From: Petrolisthes cinctipes
Taxonomy: Eukaryota; Arthropoda; Malacostraca; Decapoda; Porcellanidae
Assembly: GCA_033782935.1 (NCBI GenBank)
Contig: JAWQEG010000488.1
Location: forward strand, 1,302,001-1,366,000
Direction of reading: 5' to 3'
Length of the DNA: 64,000 nucleotides
Part shown: piece after piece, positions 1 through 13,208 of the stretch
How the letters are laid out: each line of letters starts with the position of its first letter
How positions within the stretch are numbered: the first letter of the stretch is position 1
Translations under genes and position numbers: made by a program
Notes under the pieces: model-generated
Told to the model about the DNA's origin: nothing
The model's database searches: none
Seen by the model: the letters and a program-made list of their open reading frames with translations, nothing else

Positions 1-1118
1 TTGGGGTCCCAGAAGCAATCTGTACATGCCTACACAGTGCTAGAATATTTTCATAATATAGGCTAAAAACATGCTAAAAATCGACATTTTAGGTGCCAAA
101 AAATCGATATCTCAAATTCAGTCCCAAAACACCCGAAAATTCGATATTTATAGGTCCCAGAAGGTATCTGTACATGCCTACTCCGTGTTAGAGTATTTTC
201 AAAATACAGGCCAAAAACATACTGAAAATCGATCTTTTAGGTGCCCAAAAGTCGATAAGTGCATCCATCTTCTGTACCCGTTTATATCTCAAATTCTGGC
301 CCTAAACACCCGAAAATTCGATATTTTGGGGTCCCAGAAGCGATCTGTACATGCCTACTCCGTGTTAGAGTATTTTCAAAATACATGCTCAAAACATACT
401 GAAAATCGATCTTTTAGGTGCACAAAAGTCGATATGTGCATGCATCTTCAGTACCCGTTTATATCTCAAATTCAGGCTCAAAACACCCGAAAATTCGATA
501 TTTTGGGGTCCCAGAAGCGATCTGTACATGCCTACTCCGTGTTAGAGTATTTTCAAAATACATGCTCAAAACATACTGAAAATCGATCTTTTAGGTGCCC
601 AAAAGTCGATATGTGCATGCATCTTCTGTACCCGTTTATATCTCAAATTCTGGCCCTAAACACCCGAAAATTCAATATTTTGGGGTCCCAGAAGCAATCT
701 GTACATGCCTACTCCGTGTTAGAGTATTTTCAAAATACAGGCCAAAAACATGCTGAAAATCGATATTTTAGATGCAAAAGTCAATATGTGCATGTATCTT
801 CTGTACCCGTTTATATCTCAAATTCAGGCTCAAAACACCCGAAAATTCAATATTTTGGGGTCCCAGAAGCAATCTGTACATGCCTACTCAGTGCTAGAAT
901 ATTTTCAAAATATAGGCTAAAAACATGCTAAAAATCGACATTTTAGGTGCCAAAAAATCGATATCTCAAATTCAGTCCCAAAACACCCGAAAATTCGATA
1001 TTTATAGGTCCCAGAAGGTATCTGTACATGCGTACTCCGTGTTAGAGTATTTTAAAAAAACAGGCCAAAAACATACTGAAAATCGATCTTTTAGGTGCCC
1101 AAAAGTCGATATGTGCAT
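1..1118 (+). repeat. Duplicated segment, copy 1 (second copy at 4026-5143)
   Basis: This segment matches 4026-5143 at a constant offset of 4,025 bp with very few differences, for example GTCGATAAG versus GTTGATAAG and GCTAGAAT versus GCTGGAAT. Shared private variants include TTTTCATAATATAGG, GATAAGTGCATCC, the shortened GATGCAAAAGTC and TATTTTAAAAAAACAGG. Identity ends near 1118, where copy 1 has GCATGTATC and copy 2 has GCATGCATC. Confidence 0.88.
37..890 (+). repeat. Pentamer variant C-A2-A1-A-B (854 bp)
   Basis: Monomer starts are 37 (C), 185 (A2), 362 (A1), 539 (an A1 head with an A2 tail), 716 (a 175-bp B) and 891 (next C). Three A monomers in a row depart from the A-B-C rule. The third is chimeric, switching from TACATGCTC to CTTCTGTACCCG and TTCTGGCCC. 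The in-frame A run yields the longest spurious open frame in the window (71-931). Confidence 0.88.
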
Positions 1119-1363
1119 GTATCTTCAGTACCCGTTTATATCTCAAATTCAGGCTCAAAACACCCGAAAATTCAATATTTTGGGGTCCCAGAAGCAATCT
1201 GTACATGCCTACTCAGTGCTAGAATATTTTCAAAATATAGGCGAAAAACATGCTAAAAATCGATCTTTTTGGTGCCAAAAAGTCGATATCTCAAATTCAG
1301 TCCCAAAATACCCGAAAATTCGATATTTAGGGGTCCCAGAAGCGATCTGTACATGCCTACTCC
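1039..1363 (+). repeat. A-C dimer lacking B (325 bp)
   Basis: An A monomer (1039-1215) with the private TATTTTAAAAAAACAGG is followed directly by a C monomer (1216-1363). No B lies between. The A monomer is itself mixed: it has an A2-like head and A1-like CTTCAGTACCCG and TTCAGGCTC in its second half. This is what an unequal exchange that removes one monomer would leave. Confidence 0.8.
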
Positions 1364-2289
1364 GTGTTAGAGTATTTTCAAAATACATGCTCAAAACATG
1401 CTTAAAATCGATCTTTTAGGTGCACAAAAGTCGATATGTGCATGCATCTTCAGTACCCGTTTATATCTTAAATTCAGGCTCAAAACACCCGAAAATTCAA
1501 TATTTTGGGGCCCCAGAAGCAATCTGTACATGCCTACTCTGTGTTAGAGTATTTTCAAAATATAGGCCCGAAACATGCTGAAAATCGATATTTCAGATGC
1601 CCAAAGTCAATATGTGCATGTATTTTCTGTACCCGTTTATATCTCAAATTCAGGCTCAAAACACCCGAAAATTCAATATTTTGTGGTACCAGAAGCAATC
1701 TGTACATGCCTACACAGTGCTAGAATATTTTCAAAATATAGGCTAAAAACATGCTAAAAATCGACATTTTAGGTGTCAAAAAATCGATATCTCAAATTCA
1801 GTCCCAAAACACCCGAAAATTCGATATTTTGAGGTCCCAGAAGGTATCTGTACATGCCTACTCCGTGTTAGAGTATTTTCAAAATGCAGGCCAAAAACAT
1901 ACTAAAAATCGATCTTTTAGGTGCCCAAAAGTCGATATGTGCATGCATCTTCTGTACCCGTTTATATCTCAAATTCTGGCCCTAAACACCCGAAAATTCG
2001 ATATTTTGGGGTCCCAGAAGCGATCTGTACATGCCTACTCCGTGTTAGAGTATTTTCAAGATTCAGGCCCAAAAGATGCTGAAAATCGATATTTTTGGTG
2101 CCCAAAGTCAATATGTGCATGTATCTTCTGTACCCGTTTATATCTCAAATTCAGGCTCAAAACACCCGAAAATTCAATATTTTGGGGTCCCAGAAGCAAT
2201 CTGTACAGTGCTAGAATATTTTCAAAATATAGGCTAAAAACATGCTAAAAATCGATCTTTTAGGTGCCAAAAAGTCGATTTCTCAAATT

Positions 2290-5200
2290 CAGTCCCAAAA
2301 CACCCGAAAATTCGATATTTAGGGGTCCCAGAAGCGATCTGTACATGCCTACTCCGTGTTAGAGTATTTTCAAAATACATGCTCAAAACATACTGAAAAT
2401 CAATCTTTTAGGTGCACAAAAGTCGATATGTTCATGCATCTTCAGTACCCGTTTATATCTCAAATTCAGGCTCAAAACACCCGAAAATTCAATATTTTGG
2501 GGTCCCAGAAGCAATCTGTACATGCCTACTCAGTGTTAGAGTATTTTCAAAATACAGGCCCAAAACATGGTGAAAATCGATATTTTAGATGGCCAAAGTC
2601 AATATGTGCATGTATCTTCTGTACCCGTTTATATCTCAAATTCAGGCTCAAAACACCCATAAATTCAATATTTTGGGGTCCCAGAAGCAATCTGTACATG
2701 CCTACTCAGTGCTAGAATATTTTCAAAATATAGGCGAAAAACATGCTAAAAATCGATCTTTTAGGTGCCAAAAAGTCGATATCTCAAATTCAGTCCCAAA
2801 ACATCCGAAAATTCGATATTTAGGGGTCCCAGAAGCGATCTGTACATGCCTACTCCGTGTTAGAGTATTTTCAAAATACATGCTCAAAACATACTGAAAA
2901 TCGATCTTTTAGGTGCACGAAAGTCGATATGTGCATGCATCTTCAGTACCCGTTTATATCTCAAATTCAGGCTGAAAACACCCGAAAATTCGATATTTTG
3001 GGGTCCCAGAAGCAATCTGTACATGCCTACTCCGTGTTAGAGTATTTTCAAAATTCAGGCCCGAAACATGCTGAAAATCGATATTTTTGGTGCCCAAAGT
3101 CAATATGTGCATGTATCTTCTGTACCCGTTTATATCTCAAATTCAGGCTCAAAACACCCGAAAATTCAATATTTTGGGGTCCCAGAAGCAATCTGTACAT
3201 GCCTACTCAGTGTTAGAGTAATTTCAAAATACAGGCCCAAAACATGCTGAAAATCGATATTTTAGATGCCCAATGTCAATATGTGCATGTATCTTCTGTA
3301 CCCGTTTATATCTCAAATTCAGGCTCAAAACACCCGAAAATTCAATATTTTGGGGTCCCAGAAGCAATCTGTACATGCCTACTCACTGCTAGAATATTTT
3401 CAAAATATAGGCGAAAAACATGCTAAAAATCGATCTTTTAGGTGCCAAAAAGTCGATATCTCAAATTCAGTCCCAAAAAACCCGAAAATACGATATTTAG
3501 GGGTCCCAGAAGCGATCTGTACATGCCTACTCCGTGTTAGAGTATTTTCAAAATACATGCTCAAAACATACTGAAAATCGATCTTTTAGGTGTACAAAAG
3601 TCGATATGTGCATGCATCTTCAGTACCCGTTTATATCTCAAATTCAGGCTCAAAACACCCGAAAATTCAATATTTTGGGGTCCCAGAAGCAATCTGTACA
3701 TGCCTACTCAGTGTAGAGTATTTTCAAAATACATGCTCAAAACATGCTGAAAATCGATATTTTAGATACCCAAAGTCAATATGTGCATGTATCTTCTGTA
3801 CCCGTTTATATCTCAAATTCAGGCTCAAAACACCCGAAAATTCAATATTTTGGGGTCCCAGAAGCAATCTGTACATGCCTACTCAGTATTAGAGTATTTT
3901 CAAAATACAGGCCAAAAACATGCTGAAAATCGATATTTTAGATGCCCAAAGTCAATATGTGCATGTATCTTCTGTACCCGTTTATATCTCAAATTCAGGG
4001 TCAAAACACCCGAAAATTCAATATTTTGGGGTCCCAGAAGCAATCTGTACATGCCTACACAGTGCTAGAATATTTTCATAATATAGGCTAAAAACATGCT
4101 AAAAATCGACATTTTAGGTGCCAAAAAATCGATATCTCAAATTCAGTCCCAAAACACCCGAAAATTCGATATTTATAGGTCCCAGAAGGTATCTGTACAT
4201 GCCTACTCCGTGTTAGAGTATTTTCAAAATACAGGCCAAAAACATACTGAAAATCGATCTTTTAGGTGCCCAAAAGTTGATAAGTGCATCCATCTTCTGT
4301 ACCCGTTTATATCTCAAATTCTGGCCCTAAACACCCGAAAATTCGATATTTTGGGGTCCCAGAAGCGATCTGTACATGCCTACTCCGTGTTAGAGTATTT
4401 TCAAAATACATGCTCAAAACATACTGAAAATCGATCTTTTAGGTGCACAAAAGTCGATATGTGCATGCATCTTCAGTACCCGTTTATATCTCAAATTCAG
4501 GCTCAAAACACCCGAAAATTCGATATTTTGGGGTCCCAGAAGCGATCTGTACATGCCTACTCCGTGTTAGAGTATTTTCAAAATACATGCTCAAAACATA
4601 CTGAAAATCGATCTTTTAGGTGCCCAAAAGTCGATATGTGCATGCATCTTCTGTACCCGTTTATATCTCAAATTCTGGCCCTAAACACCCGAAAATTCAA
4701 TATTTTGGGGTCCCAGAAGCAATCTGTACATGCCTACTCCGTGTTAGAGTATTTTCAAAATACAGGCCAAAAACATGCTGAAAATCGATATTTTAGATGC
4801 AAAAGTCAATATGTGCATGTATCTTCTGTACCCGTTTATATCTCAAATTCAGGCTCAAAACACCCGAAAATTCAATATTTTGGGGTCCCAGAAGCAATCT
4901 GTACATGCCTACTCAGTGCTGGAATATTTTCAAAATATAGGCTAAAAACATGCTAAAAATCGACATTTTAGGTGCCAAAAAATCGATATCTCAAATTCAG
5001 TCCCAAAACACCCGAAAATTCGATATTTATAGGTCCCAGAAGGTATCTGTACATGCGTACTCCGTGTTAGAGTATTTTAAAAAAACAGGCCAAAAACATA
5101 CTGAAAATCGATCTTTTAGGTGCCCAAAAGTCGATATGTGCATGCATCTTCTGTACCCGTTTATATCTCAAATTCTGGCCCTAAACACCCGAAAATTCGA

Positions 5201-6390
5201 TATTTTGGGGTCCCAGAAGCGATCTGTACATGCCTACTCCGTGTTAGAGTATTTTCAAAATTCAGGCCCAAAACATGCTGAAAATCTATATTTTTGGTGC
5301 CCAAAGTCAATATGTGCATGTATCTTCTGTACCCGTTTATATCTCAAATTCAGGCTCAAAACACCCGAAAATTCAATATTTTCGGGTCCCAGAAGCAATC
5401 TGTACATGCCTACTCAGTGCTAGAATATTTTCAAAATATAGGCTAAAAACATGCTAAATATCGATCTTTTAGGTGCCAAAAAGTCGATATCTCAAATTCA
5501 GTCCCAAAACACCCGAAAATTCGATATGTAGGGGTCCCAGAAGCGATCTGTACATGCCTACTCCGTGTTAGAGTGTTTTCAAAATACATGCTCAAAACAT
5601 ACTAAAAATCGATCTTTTAAGTGCACAAAAGTCGATATGTGCATGCATCTTCAGTACCCGTTTATATATCAAATTCAGGCTCAAAACACCCGAAAATTTA
5701 ATATTTTAGGGTCCCAGAAGCAATCTGTACATGCCTACTCAGTGTTAGAGTATTTTCAAAATACAGGCCCAAAACATGCTGAAAATCGATATTTTAGATG
5801 CCCAAAGTCAATATGTGCATGTATCTTCTGTACCCGTTTATATCTCAAATTCTGGCTCAAAACACCCGAAAATTCAATATTTTGGGGTCCCAGAAGCAAT
5901 CTGTACATGCCTACACAGTGCTAGAATATTTTCAAAATATAGGCTAAAAACATGCTAAAAATCGATATTATATTTGCCAAAAAATCGATATCTCAAATTC
6001 AGTCCCATAATACCCGAAAATTCGATATTTAGAGGTCCCAGAAGGTATCTGTACATGCCTACTCCGTGTTAGAGTATTTTCAAAATACAGGCTAAAAACA
6101 TACTGAAAATCGATCTTTTAGGTGCCCAAAAGTCGATATGTGCATGCATCTTCTGTACCCATTTATATCTCAAATTCTGGCCCTAAACCCCCGAAAATTC
6201 AATATTTTGGGGTCCCAGAAGCAATCTGTACATGCCTACTCAGTGCTAGAATATTTTCAAAATATAGGCTAAAAACATGCTAAAAATCGATCTTTTAGGT
6301 GCCAAAAAGTCGATATCTCAAATTCAGTCCCAAAACACCCGAAAATTCGATATGTAGGGATCCCAGAAGCGATCTGTACATGCCTACTCC
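2290..6390 (+). repeat. About 4.1-kb block, copy 1 (related copy at 8290-13031)
   Basis: The block aligns to 8290-13031 at offsets that step 6000, 6315/6316, 6817 and 6641 because of monomer-sized differences. Shared private variants include CACCCATAAATTC, AGGCTGAAAACACC, GATGCCCAATGTC, GATAAGTGCATCC, TAGAGTGTTTTC and GATATTATATTTGCC. Copy 1 has a B-B junction near 3210 where copy 2 has an intervening C-A1. It also has a separate A1 and B1 at 5565 where copy 2 has one chimera. Boundaries are approximate. Confidence 0.82.
4026..5143 (+). repeat. Duplicated segment, copy 2 of 1-1118
   Basis: This contains the same C-A2-A1-A-B pentamer (starts 4062, 4210, 4387, 4564, 4741, next C 4916) and the same TTTTCATAATATAGG and GATAAGTGCATCC variants as 1-1118. 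A third, slightly more divergent version begins near 10342, with pentamer starts 10378, 10526, 10703, 10880, 11057 and next C 11232. In the third version the middle A run is pure A1 rather than an A1/A2 chimera. Confidence 0.86.
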
Positions 6391-8289
6391 GTGTTAGAGT
6401 ATTTTCAAGATTCAGGCCCAAAACATGCTGAAAATCGATATTTTTGGTGCCCAAAGTCAATATGTGCATGTATCTTCTGTACCCTTTTATATCTCAAATT
6501 CAGGCTCAAAACACCCGAAAATTCAATATTTTAAAGGTCCCAGAAGCAATCTGTACAGTGCTAGAATATTTTCAAAATATAGGCTAAAAACATGCTAAAA
6601 ATCGATCTTTTAGGTGCCAAAAAGTCGATATCTCAAATTCAGTCCCAAAACACCCAAAAATTCGATATTTAGGGGTCCCAGAAGCGACCTGTACATGCCT
6701 ACTCCATGTTAGAGTATTTTCAAAATACATGCTCAAAACATACTGAAAATCGATCTTTTAGGTGCACAAAAGTCGATATGTTCATGCATCTTCAGTACCC
6801 GTTTATATCTCAAATTCAGGCTCAAAACACCCGAAAATTCGATATTTTGGGGTCCCAGAAGCGATCTGTACATGCCTACTCCGTGTTGGAGTATTTTTAA
6901 AATTCAGGCCCAAAACATGCTGAAAATCGATATTTTTGGTGCCCAAAGTCAATATGTGCATGTATCTTCTGTACCCGTTTATATCTCAAATTCAGTCTCA
7001 AAACCCCCGAAAATTCAATATTTTGGGGTCCCAGAAGCAATCTGTACAGTGCTAGAATATTTTCAAAATATAGGCTAAAAACATGCTAAAAATCGATCTT
7101 TTACGTGCCAAAAAGTCGATATCTCAAATTCATTCCCAAAACACCCGAAAATTCGATATTTAGGGGTCCCAGAAGCGATCTGTACATGCCTACTCCGTGT
7201 TAGAGTATTTTCAAAATACATGCTCAAAACATACTGAAAATCGATCTTTTAGGTGCACAAAAGTCGATATGTGCATGCATCTTCAGTACCCGTTTATATC
7301 TCAAATTCAGGCTCAAAACACCCGAAAATTCAATATTTTGGGGTCCCAGAAGCAATCTGTACATGCCTACTCAGTATTAGAGTAATATCAAAATACAGGC
7401 CCAAAACATGCTGAAAATCGATATTTTAGATGCCCAAAGTCAATATGTGCATGTATCTTCTGTACCCGTTTATATCTCAAATTCTGGCTCAAAACACCCG
7501 AAAATTCAATATTTTGGGGTCCCAGAAGCAATCTGTACAGTGCTAGAATATTTTCAAAATATAGGCTAAAAACATGCTAAAAATCGATCTTTTAGGTGCC
7601 AAAAAGTCGATATCTCAAATTCAGTCCCAAAACACCCGAAAATTCGATATTTAGGGGTCCCAGAAGCGATCTGTACATGCCTACTCCGTGTTAGAGTATT
7701 TTCAAAATACATGCTCAAAACATACTGAAAATCGATCTTTTAGGCGCCCAAAAGTCGATATGTGCATGCATCTTCAGTACCCGTTTATATCTCAAATTCA
7801 GGCTCAAAACACCCGAAACTTCGATATTTTGGGGTCCCAGAAGCGATCTGTACATGCCTACTCCGTGTTAGAGTATTTTCAAAATTCAGGCCCAAAACAT
7901 GCTGAAAATCGATATTTTTGGTGCCCAAAGTCAATATGTGCATGTATCTTCTGTTCCCGTTTATATCTCATATTCAGGCTCAAAACACCCGAAAATTCAA
8001 TATTTTGGGGTCCCAGAGGCAATCTGTACAGTGCTAGAATATTTTCAAAATATAGGCGAAAAACATGCTAAAAATCGATCTTTTAGGTGCCAAAAAGTCG
8101 ATATCTCAAATTCAGTCCCAAAAAACCCGAAAATACGATATTTAGGGGTCCCAGAAGCGATCTGTACATGCCTACTCCGTGTTAGAGTATTTTCAAAATA
8201 CATGCTCAAAACATACTGAAAATCGATCTTTTAGGTGTACAAAAGTCGATATGTGCATGCATCTTCAGTACCCGTTTATATCTCAAATT
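6391..8289 (+). repeat. Mixed trimer segment rich in 10-bp-deleted B monomers
   Basis: Between the two copies of the 2.3-6.4 kb block lies satellite with B monomers shortened by 10 bp near 6.55, 7.04, 7.53 and 8.02 kb. The part from about 7.65 to 8.29 kb shares GAAACTTCG, CAGAGGCAATCTG and AACCCGAAAATACG with 14.65-15.4 kb at offset 6,993, and so also with 21.8-22.5 kb. An A/C chimeric monomer occupies 8179-8355. Confidence 0.78.
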
Positions 8290-11200
8290 CAGTCCCAAAA
8301 CACCCGAAAATTCGATATTTAGGGGTCCCAGAAGCGATCTGTACATGCCTACTCCGTGTTAGAGTATTTTCAAAATACATGCTCAAAACATACTGAAAAT
8401 CGATCTTTTAGGTGCACAAAAGTCGATATGTGCATGCATCTTCAGTACCCGTTTATATCTCAAATTCAGGCTCAAAACACCCGAAAATTCAATATTTTGG
8501 GGTCCCAGAAGCAATCTGTACATGCCTACTCAGTGTTAGAGTATTTTCAAAATACAGGCCCAAAACATGCTGAAAATCGATATTTTAGATGCCCAAAGTC
8601 AATATGTGCATGTATCTTCTGTACCCGTTTATATCTCAAATTCAGGCTCAAAACACCCATAAATTCAATATTTTGGGGTCCCAGAAGCAATCTGTACATG
8701 CCTACTCAGTGCTAGAATATTTTCAAAATATAGGCTAAAAACATGCTAAAAATCGATCTTTTAGGTGCCAAAAAGTCGATATCTCAAATTCAGTCCCAAA
8801 ACATCCGAAAATTCGATATTTAGGGGTCCCAGAAGCGATCTGTACATGCCTACTCCGTGTTAGAGTATTTTCAAAATACATGCTCAAAACATACTGAAAA
8901 TCGATCTTTTAGGTGCACGAAAGTCGATATGTGCATGCATCTTCAGTACCCGTTTATATCTCAAATTCAGGCTGAAAACACCCGAAAATTCGATATTTTG
9001 GGGTCCCAGAAGCAATCTGTACATGCCTACTCCGTGTTAGAGTATTTTCAAAATTCAGGCCCAAAACATGCTGAAAATCGATATTTTTGGTGCCCAAAGT
9101 CAATATGTGCATGTATCTTCTGTACCCGTTTATATCTCAAATTCAGGCTCAAAACACCCGAAAATTCAATATTTTGGGGTCCCAGAAGCAATCTGTACAG
9201 TGCTAGAATATTTTCAAAATATAGGCTAAAAACATGCTAAAAATCGATCTTTTAGGTGCCAAAAAGTCGATATCTCAAATTCAGTCCCAAAACACCCGAA
9301 AATTCGATATTTAGGGGTCTCAGAAGCGATCTGTACATGCCTACTCCGTGTTAGAGTATTTTCAAAATACATGCTCAAAACATACTGAAAATCGATCTTT
9401 TAGGTGCACAAAAGTCGATATGTGCATGCATCTTCAGTACCCGTTTATATCTCAAATTCAGGCTCAAAACACCCGAAAATTCAATATTTTGGGGTCCCAG
9501 AAGCAATCTGTACATGCCTACTCAGTGTTAGAGTAATTTCAAAATACAGGCCCAAAACATGCTGAAAATCGATATTTTAGATGCCCAATGTCAATATGTG
9601 CATGTATCTTCTGTACCCGTTTATATCTCAAATTCAGGCTCAAAACACCCGAAAATTCAATATTTTGGGGTCCCAGAAGCAATCTGTACATGCCTACTCA
9701 ATGCTAGAATATTTTCAAAATATAGGCTAAAAACATGCTAAAAATCGATCTTTTAGGTGCCAAAAAGTCGATATCTCAAATTCAGTCCCAAAAAACCCGA
9801 AAATACGATATTTAGGGGTCCCAGAAGCGATCTGTACATGCCTACTCCGTGTTAGAGTATTTTCAAAATACATGCTCAAAACATACTGAAAATCGATCTT
9901 TTAGGTGTACAAAAGTCGATATGTGCATGCATCTTCAGTACCTGTTTATATCTCAAATTCAGGCTCAAAACACCCGAAAATTCAATATTTTGGGGTCCCA
10001 GAAGCAATCTGTACATGACTACTCAGTGTTAGAGTATTTTCAAAATACATGCTCAAAACATGCTGAAAATCGATATTTTTGGTGCCCAAAGTCAATATGT
10101 GCATGTATCTTCTGTACCCGTTTATATCTCAAATTCAGGCTCAAAACACCCGAAAATTCAATATTTTGGGGTCCCAGAAGCAATCTGTACATGCCTACTC
10201 AGTATTAGAGTATTTTCAAAATACAGGCCAAAAACATGCTGAAAATCGATATTTTAGATGCCCAAAGTCAATATGTGCATGTATCTTCTGTACCCGTTTA
10301 TATCTCAAATTCAGGCTCAAAACACCCGAAAATTCAATATTTTGGGGTCCCAGAAGCAATCTGTACATGCCTACACAGTGCTAGAATATTTTCATAATAT
10401 AGGCTAAAAACATGCTAAAAATCGACATTTTAGGTGCCAAAAAATCGATATCTCAAATTCAGTCCCAAAACACACGAAAATTCGATATTTAGAGGTCCCA
10501 GAAGGTATCTGTACATGCCTACTCCGTGTTAGAGTATTTTCAAAATACAGGCCAAAAACATACTGAAAATCGATCTTTTAGGTGCCCAAAAGTCGATAAG
10601 TGCATCCATCTTCTGTACCCGTTTATATCTCAAATTCTGGCCCTAAACACCCGAAAATTCGATATTTTGGGGTCCCAGAAGCGATCTGTACATGCCTACT
10701 CCGTGTTAAAGTATTTTCAAAATACATGCTCAAAACATACTGAAAATCGATCTTTTAGGTGCACAAAAGTCGATATGTGCATGCATCTTCAGTACCCGTT
10801 TATATCTCAAATTCAGGCTCAAAACACCCAAAAATTCGATATTTTGGGGTCCCAGAAGCGATCTGTACATGCCTACTCCGTGTTAGAGTATTTTCAAAAT
10901 ACATGCTCAAAACATACTGAAAATCGATCTTTTAGGTGCACAAAAGTCGATATGTGCATGCATCTTCAGTACCCGTTTATATCTCAAATTCAGGCTCAAA
11001 ACACCCGAAAATTCAATATTTTGGGGTCCCAGAAGCAATCTGTACATGCCTACTCAGTGTTAGAGTATTTTCAAAATACAGGCCAAAAACATGTTGAAAA
11101 TCGATATTTTAGATGCAAAAGTCAATATGTGCATGTATCTTCTGTACCCGTTTATATCTCAAATTCAGGCTCAAAACACCCGAAAATTCAATATTTTGGG

Positions 11201-13031
11201 GTCCCAGAAGCAATCTGTACATGCCTACACAGTGCTAGAATATTTTCAAAATATAGGCTAAAATCATGCTAAAAATCGACATTTTAGGTGCCAAAAAATC
11301 GATATCTCAAATTCAGTCCCAAAACACCCGAAAATTCGATATTTAGAGGTCCCAGAAGGTATCTGTACATGCCTACTCCGTGTTAGAGTATTTTCAAAAT
11401 ACAGGCCAAAAACATACTGAAAATCGATCTTTTAGGTGCCCAAAAGTCGATATGTGCATGCATCTTCTGTACCCGTTTATATCTCAAATTCTGGCCCTAA
11501 ACACCCGAAAATTCGATATTTTGGGGTCCCAGAAGCGATATGTACATGCCTACTCCGTGTTAGAGTATTTTCAAAATTCAGGCCCAAAACATGCTGAAAA
11601 TCGATATTTTTGGTGCCCAAAGTCAATATGTGCATGTATCTTCAGTACCCGTTTATATCTCAAATTCAGGCTCAAAACACCCGAAAATTCAATATTTTGG
11701 GATCCCAGAAGCAATCTGTACATGCCTACTCAGTGCTAGAATATTTTCAAAATATAGGCTAAAAACATGCTAAAAATCGACATTTTAGGTGCCAAAAAAT
11801 CGATATCTCAAATTCAGTCCCAAAACACCCGAAAATTCGATATTTATAGGTCCCAGAAGGTATCTGTACTTGCGTACTCCGTGTTAGAGTATTTTAAAAA
11901 AACAGGCCAAAAACATACTGAAAATCGATCTTTTAGGTGCCCAAAAGTCGATATGTGCATGCATCTTCTGTACCCGTTTATATCTCAAATTCTGGCCCTA
12001 AACACCCGAAAATTCGATATTTTGGGGTCCCAGAAGCGATCTGTACATGCCTACTCCGTGTTAGAGTATTTTCAAAATTCAGGCCCAAAACATGCTGAAA
12101 ATCGATATTTTTGGTGCCCAAAGTCAATATGTGCATGTATCTTCTGTACCCGTTTATATCTCAAATTCAGTCTCAAAACACCCGAAAATTCAATATTTTG
12201 GGGTCCCAGAAGCAATCTGTACATGCCTACTCAGTGCTAGAATATTTTCAAAATATAGGCTAAAAACATGCTAAATATCGATCTTTTAGGTGCCAAAAAG
12301 TCGATATCTCAAATTCAGTCCCAAAACACCCGAAAATTCGATATGTAGGGGTCCCAGAAGCGATCTGTACATGCCTACTCCGTGTTAGAGTGTTTTCAAA
12401 ATACATGCTCAAAACATACTAAAAATCGATCTTTTAAGTGCACAAAAGTCGATATGTGCATGTATCTTCTGTACCCGTTTATATCTCAAATTCAGGCTCA
12501 AAACACCCGAAAATTCAATATTTTGGGGTCCCAGAAGCAATCTGTACATGCCTACACAGTACTAGAATATTTTCAAAATATAGGCTAAAAACATGCTAAA
12601 AATCGATATTATATTTGCCAAAAAATCGATATCTCAAATTCAGTACCATAATACCCGAAAATTCGATATTTAGAGGTCCCAGAAGGTATCTGTACATGCC
12701 TACTCCGTGTTAGAGTATTTTCAAAATACAGGCTAAAAACATACTGAAAATCGATCTTTTAGGTGCCAAAAAGTCGATATGTGCATGCATCTTCTGTACC
12801 CATTTATATCTCAAATTCTGGCCCTAAACACCCGAAAAATCAATATTTTGGGGTCCCAGAAGCAATCTGTACATGCCTACTCAGTGCTAGAATATTTTCA
12901 AAATATAGGCTAAAAACATGCTAAAAATCGATCTTTTAGGTGCCAAAAAGTCGATATCTCAAATTCAGTCCCAAAACACCCGAAAATTCTATATGTAGGG
13001 GTCCCAGAAGCGATCTGTACATGCCTACTCC
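8290..13031 (+). repeat. About 4.7-kb block, copy 2 of 2290-6390
   Basis: This carries the same private variants as copy 1. It has an extra C-A1 near 9200-9524 and an extra 501-bp trimer (A2-B2-C at 11380-11880). At 12382-12558 a single A1/B1 chimera replaces the A1 + B1 pair seen at 5565-5917. The copies diverge again near 13032, where this one has an A/C chimera and copy 1 has a B2. Confidence 0.82.
12382..12558 (+). repeat. Chimeric A1/B1 monomer
   Basis: The first part is A1 (TACATGCTC, GTGCACAAAAGTCG). The second part is B1 (GTGCATGTATCTTCTG, ending ACACAGTACTAG). It is 177 bp and is followed directly by a C monomer. The homologous position at 5565-5917 still has separate A1 and B1, and the offset between the blocks drops by 176 bp here (6817 to 6641), exactly one B monomer. 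Confidence 0.82.
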
Positions 13032-13208
13032 GTGTTAGAGTATTTTCAAAATACATGCTCAAAACATACTGAAAATCGATCTTTTAGGTGTACAAAAGTC
13101 GATATGTGCATGCATCTTCAGTACCCGTTTATATCGCAAATTCAGTCCCAAAACACCCGAAAATTCGATATTTAGGGGTCCCAGAAGCGATTTGTACATG
13201 CCTACTCC
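13032..13208 (+). repeat. Chimeric A1/C2 monomer
   Basis: This 177-bp monomer has an A1 start and the 29-bp module, but its second half is C2-like (AATTCAGTCCCAAAACACCC, TTTAGGGGTCCC). It carries the tag GGTGTACAAAAG in place of GGTGCACAAAAG. Similar chimeras with the same tag occupy about 8179, 15172, 16843, 20183, 22323 and 27973. Confidence 0.82.

Noticed and set aside
71..931. Long forward open frames (up to 286 codons) and many 60-178 codon frames across the window
   Set aside because: They restart at the same monomer position in every repeat, begin mostly at GTG, end at the CTAG of C monomers, and change frame at the 1-bp difference in B. They track repeat structure and not a gene.
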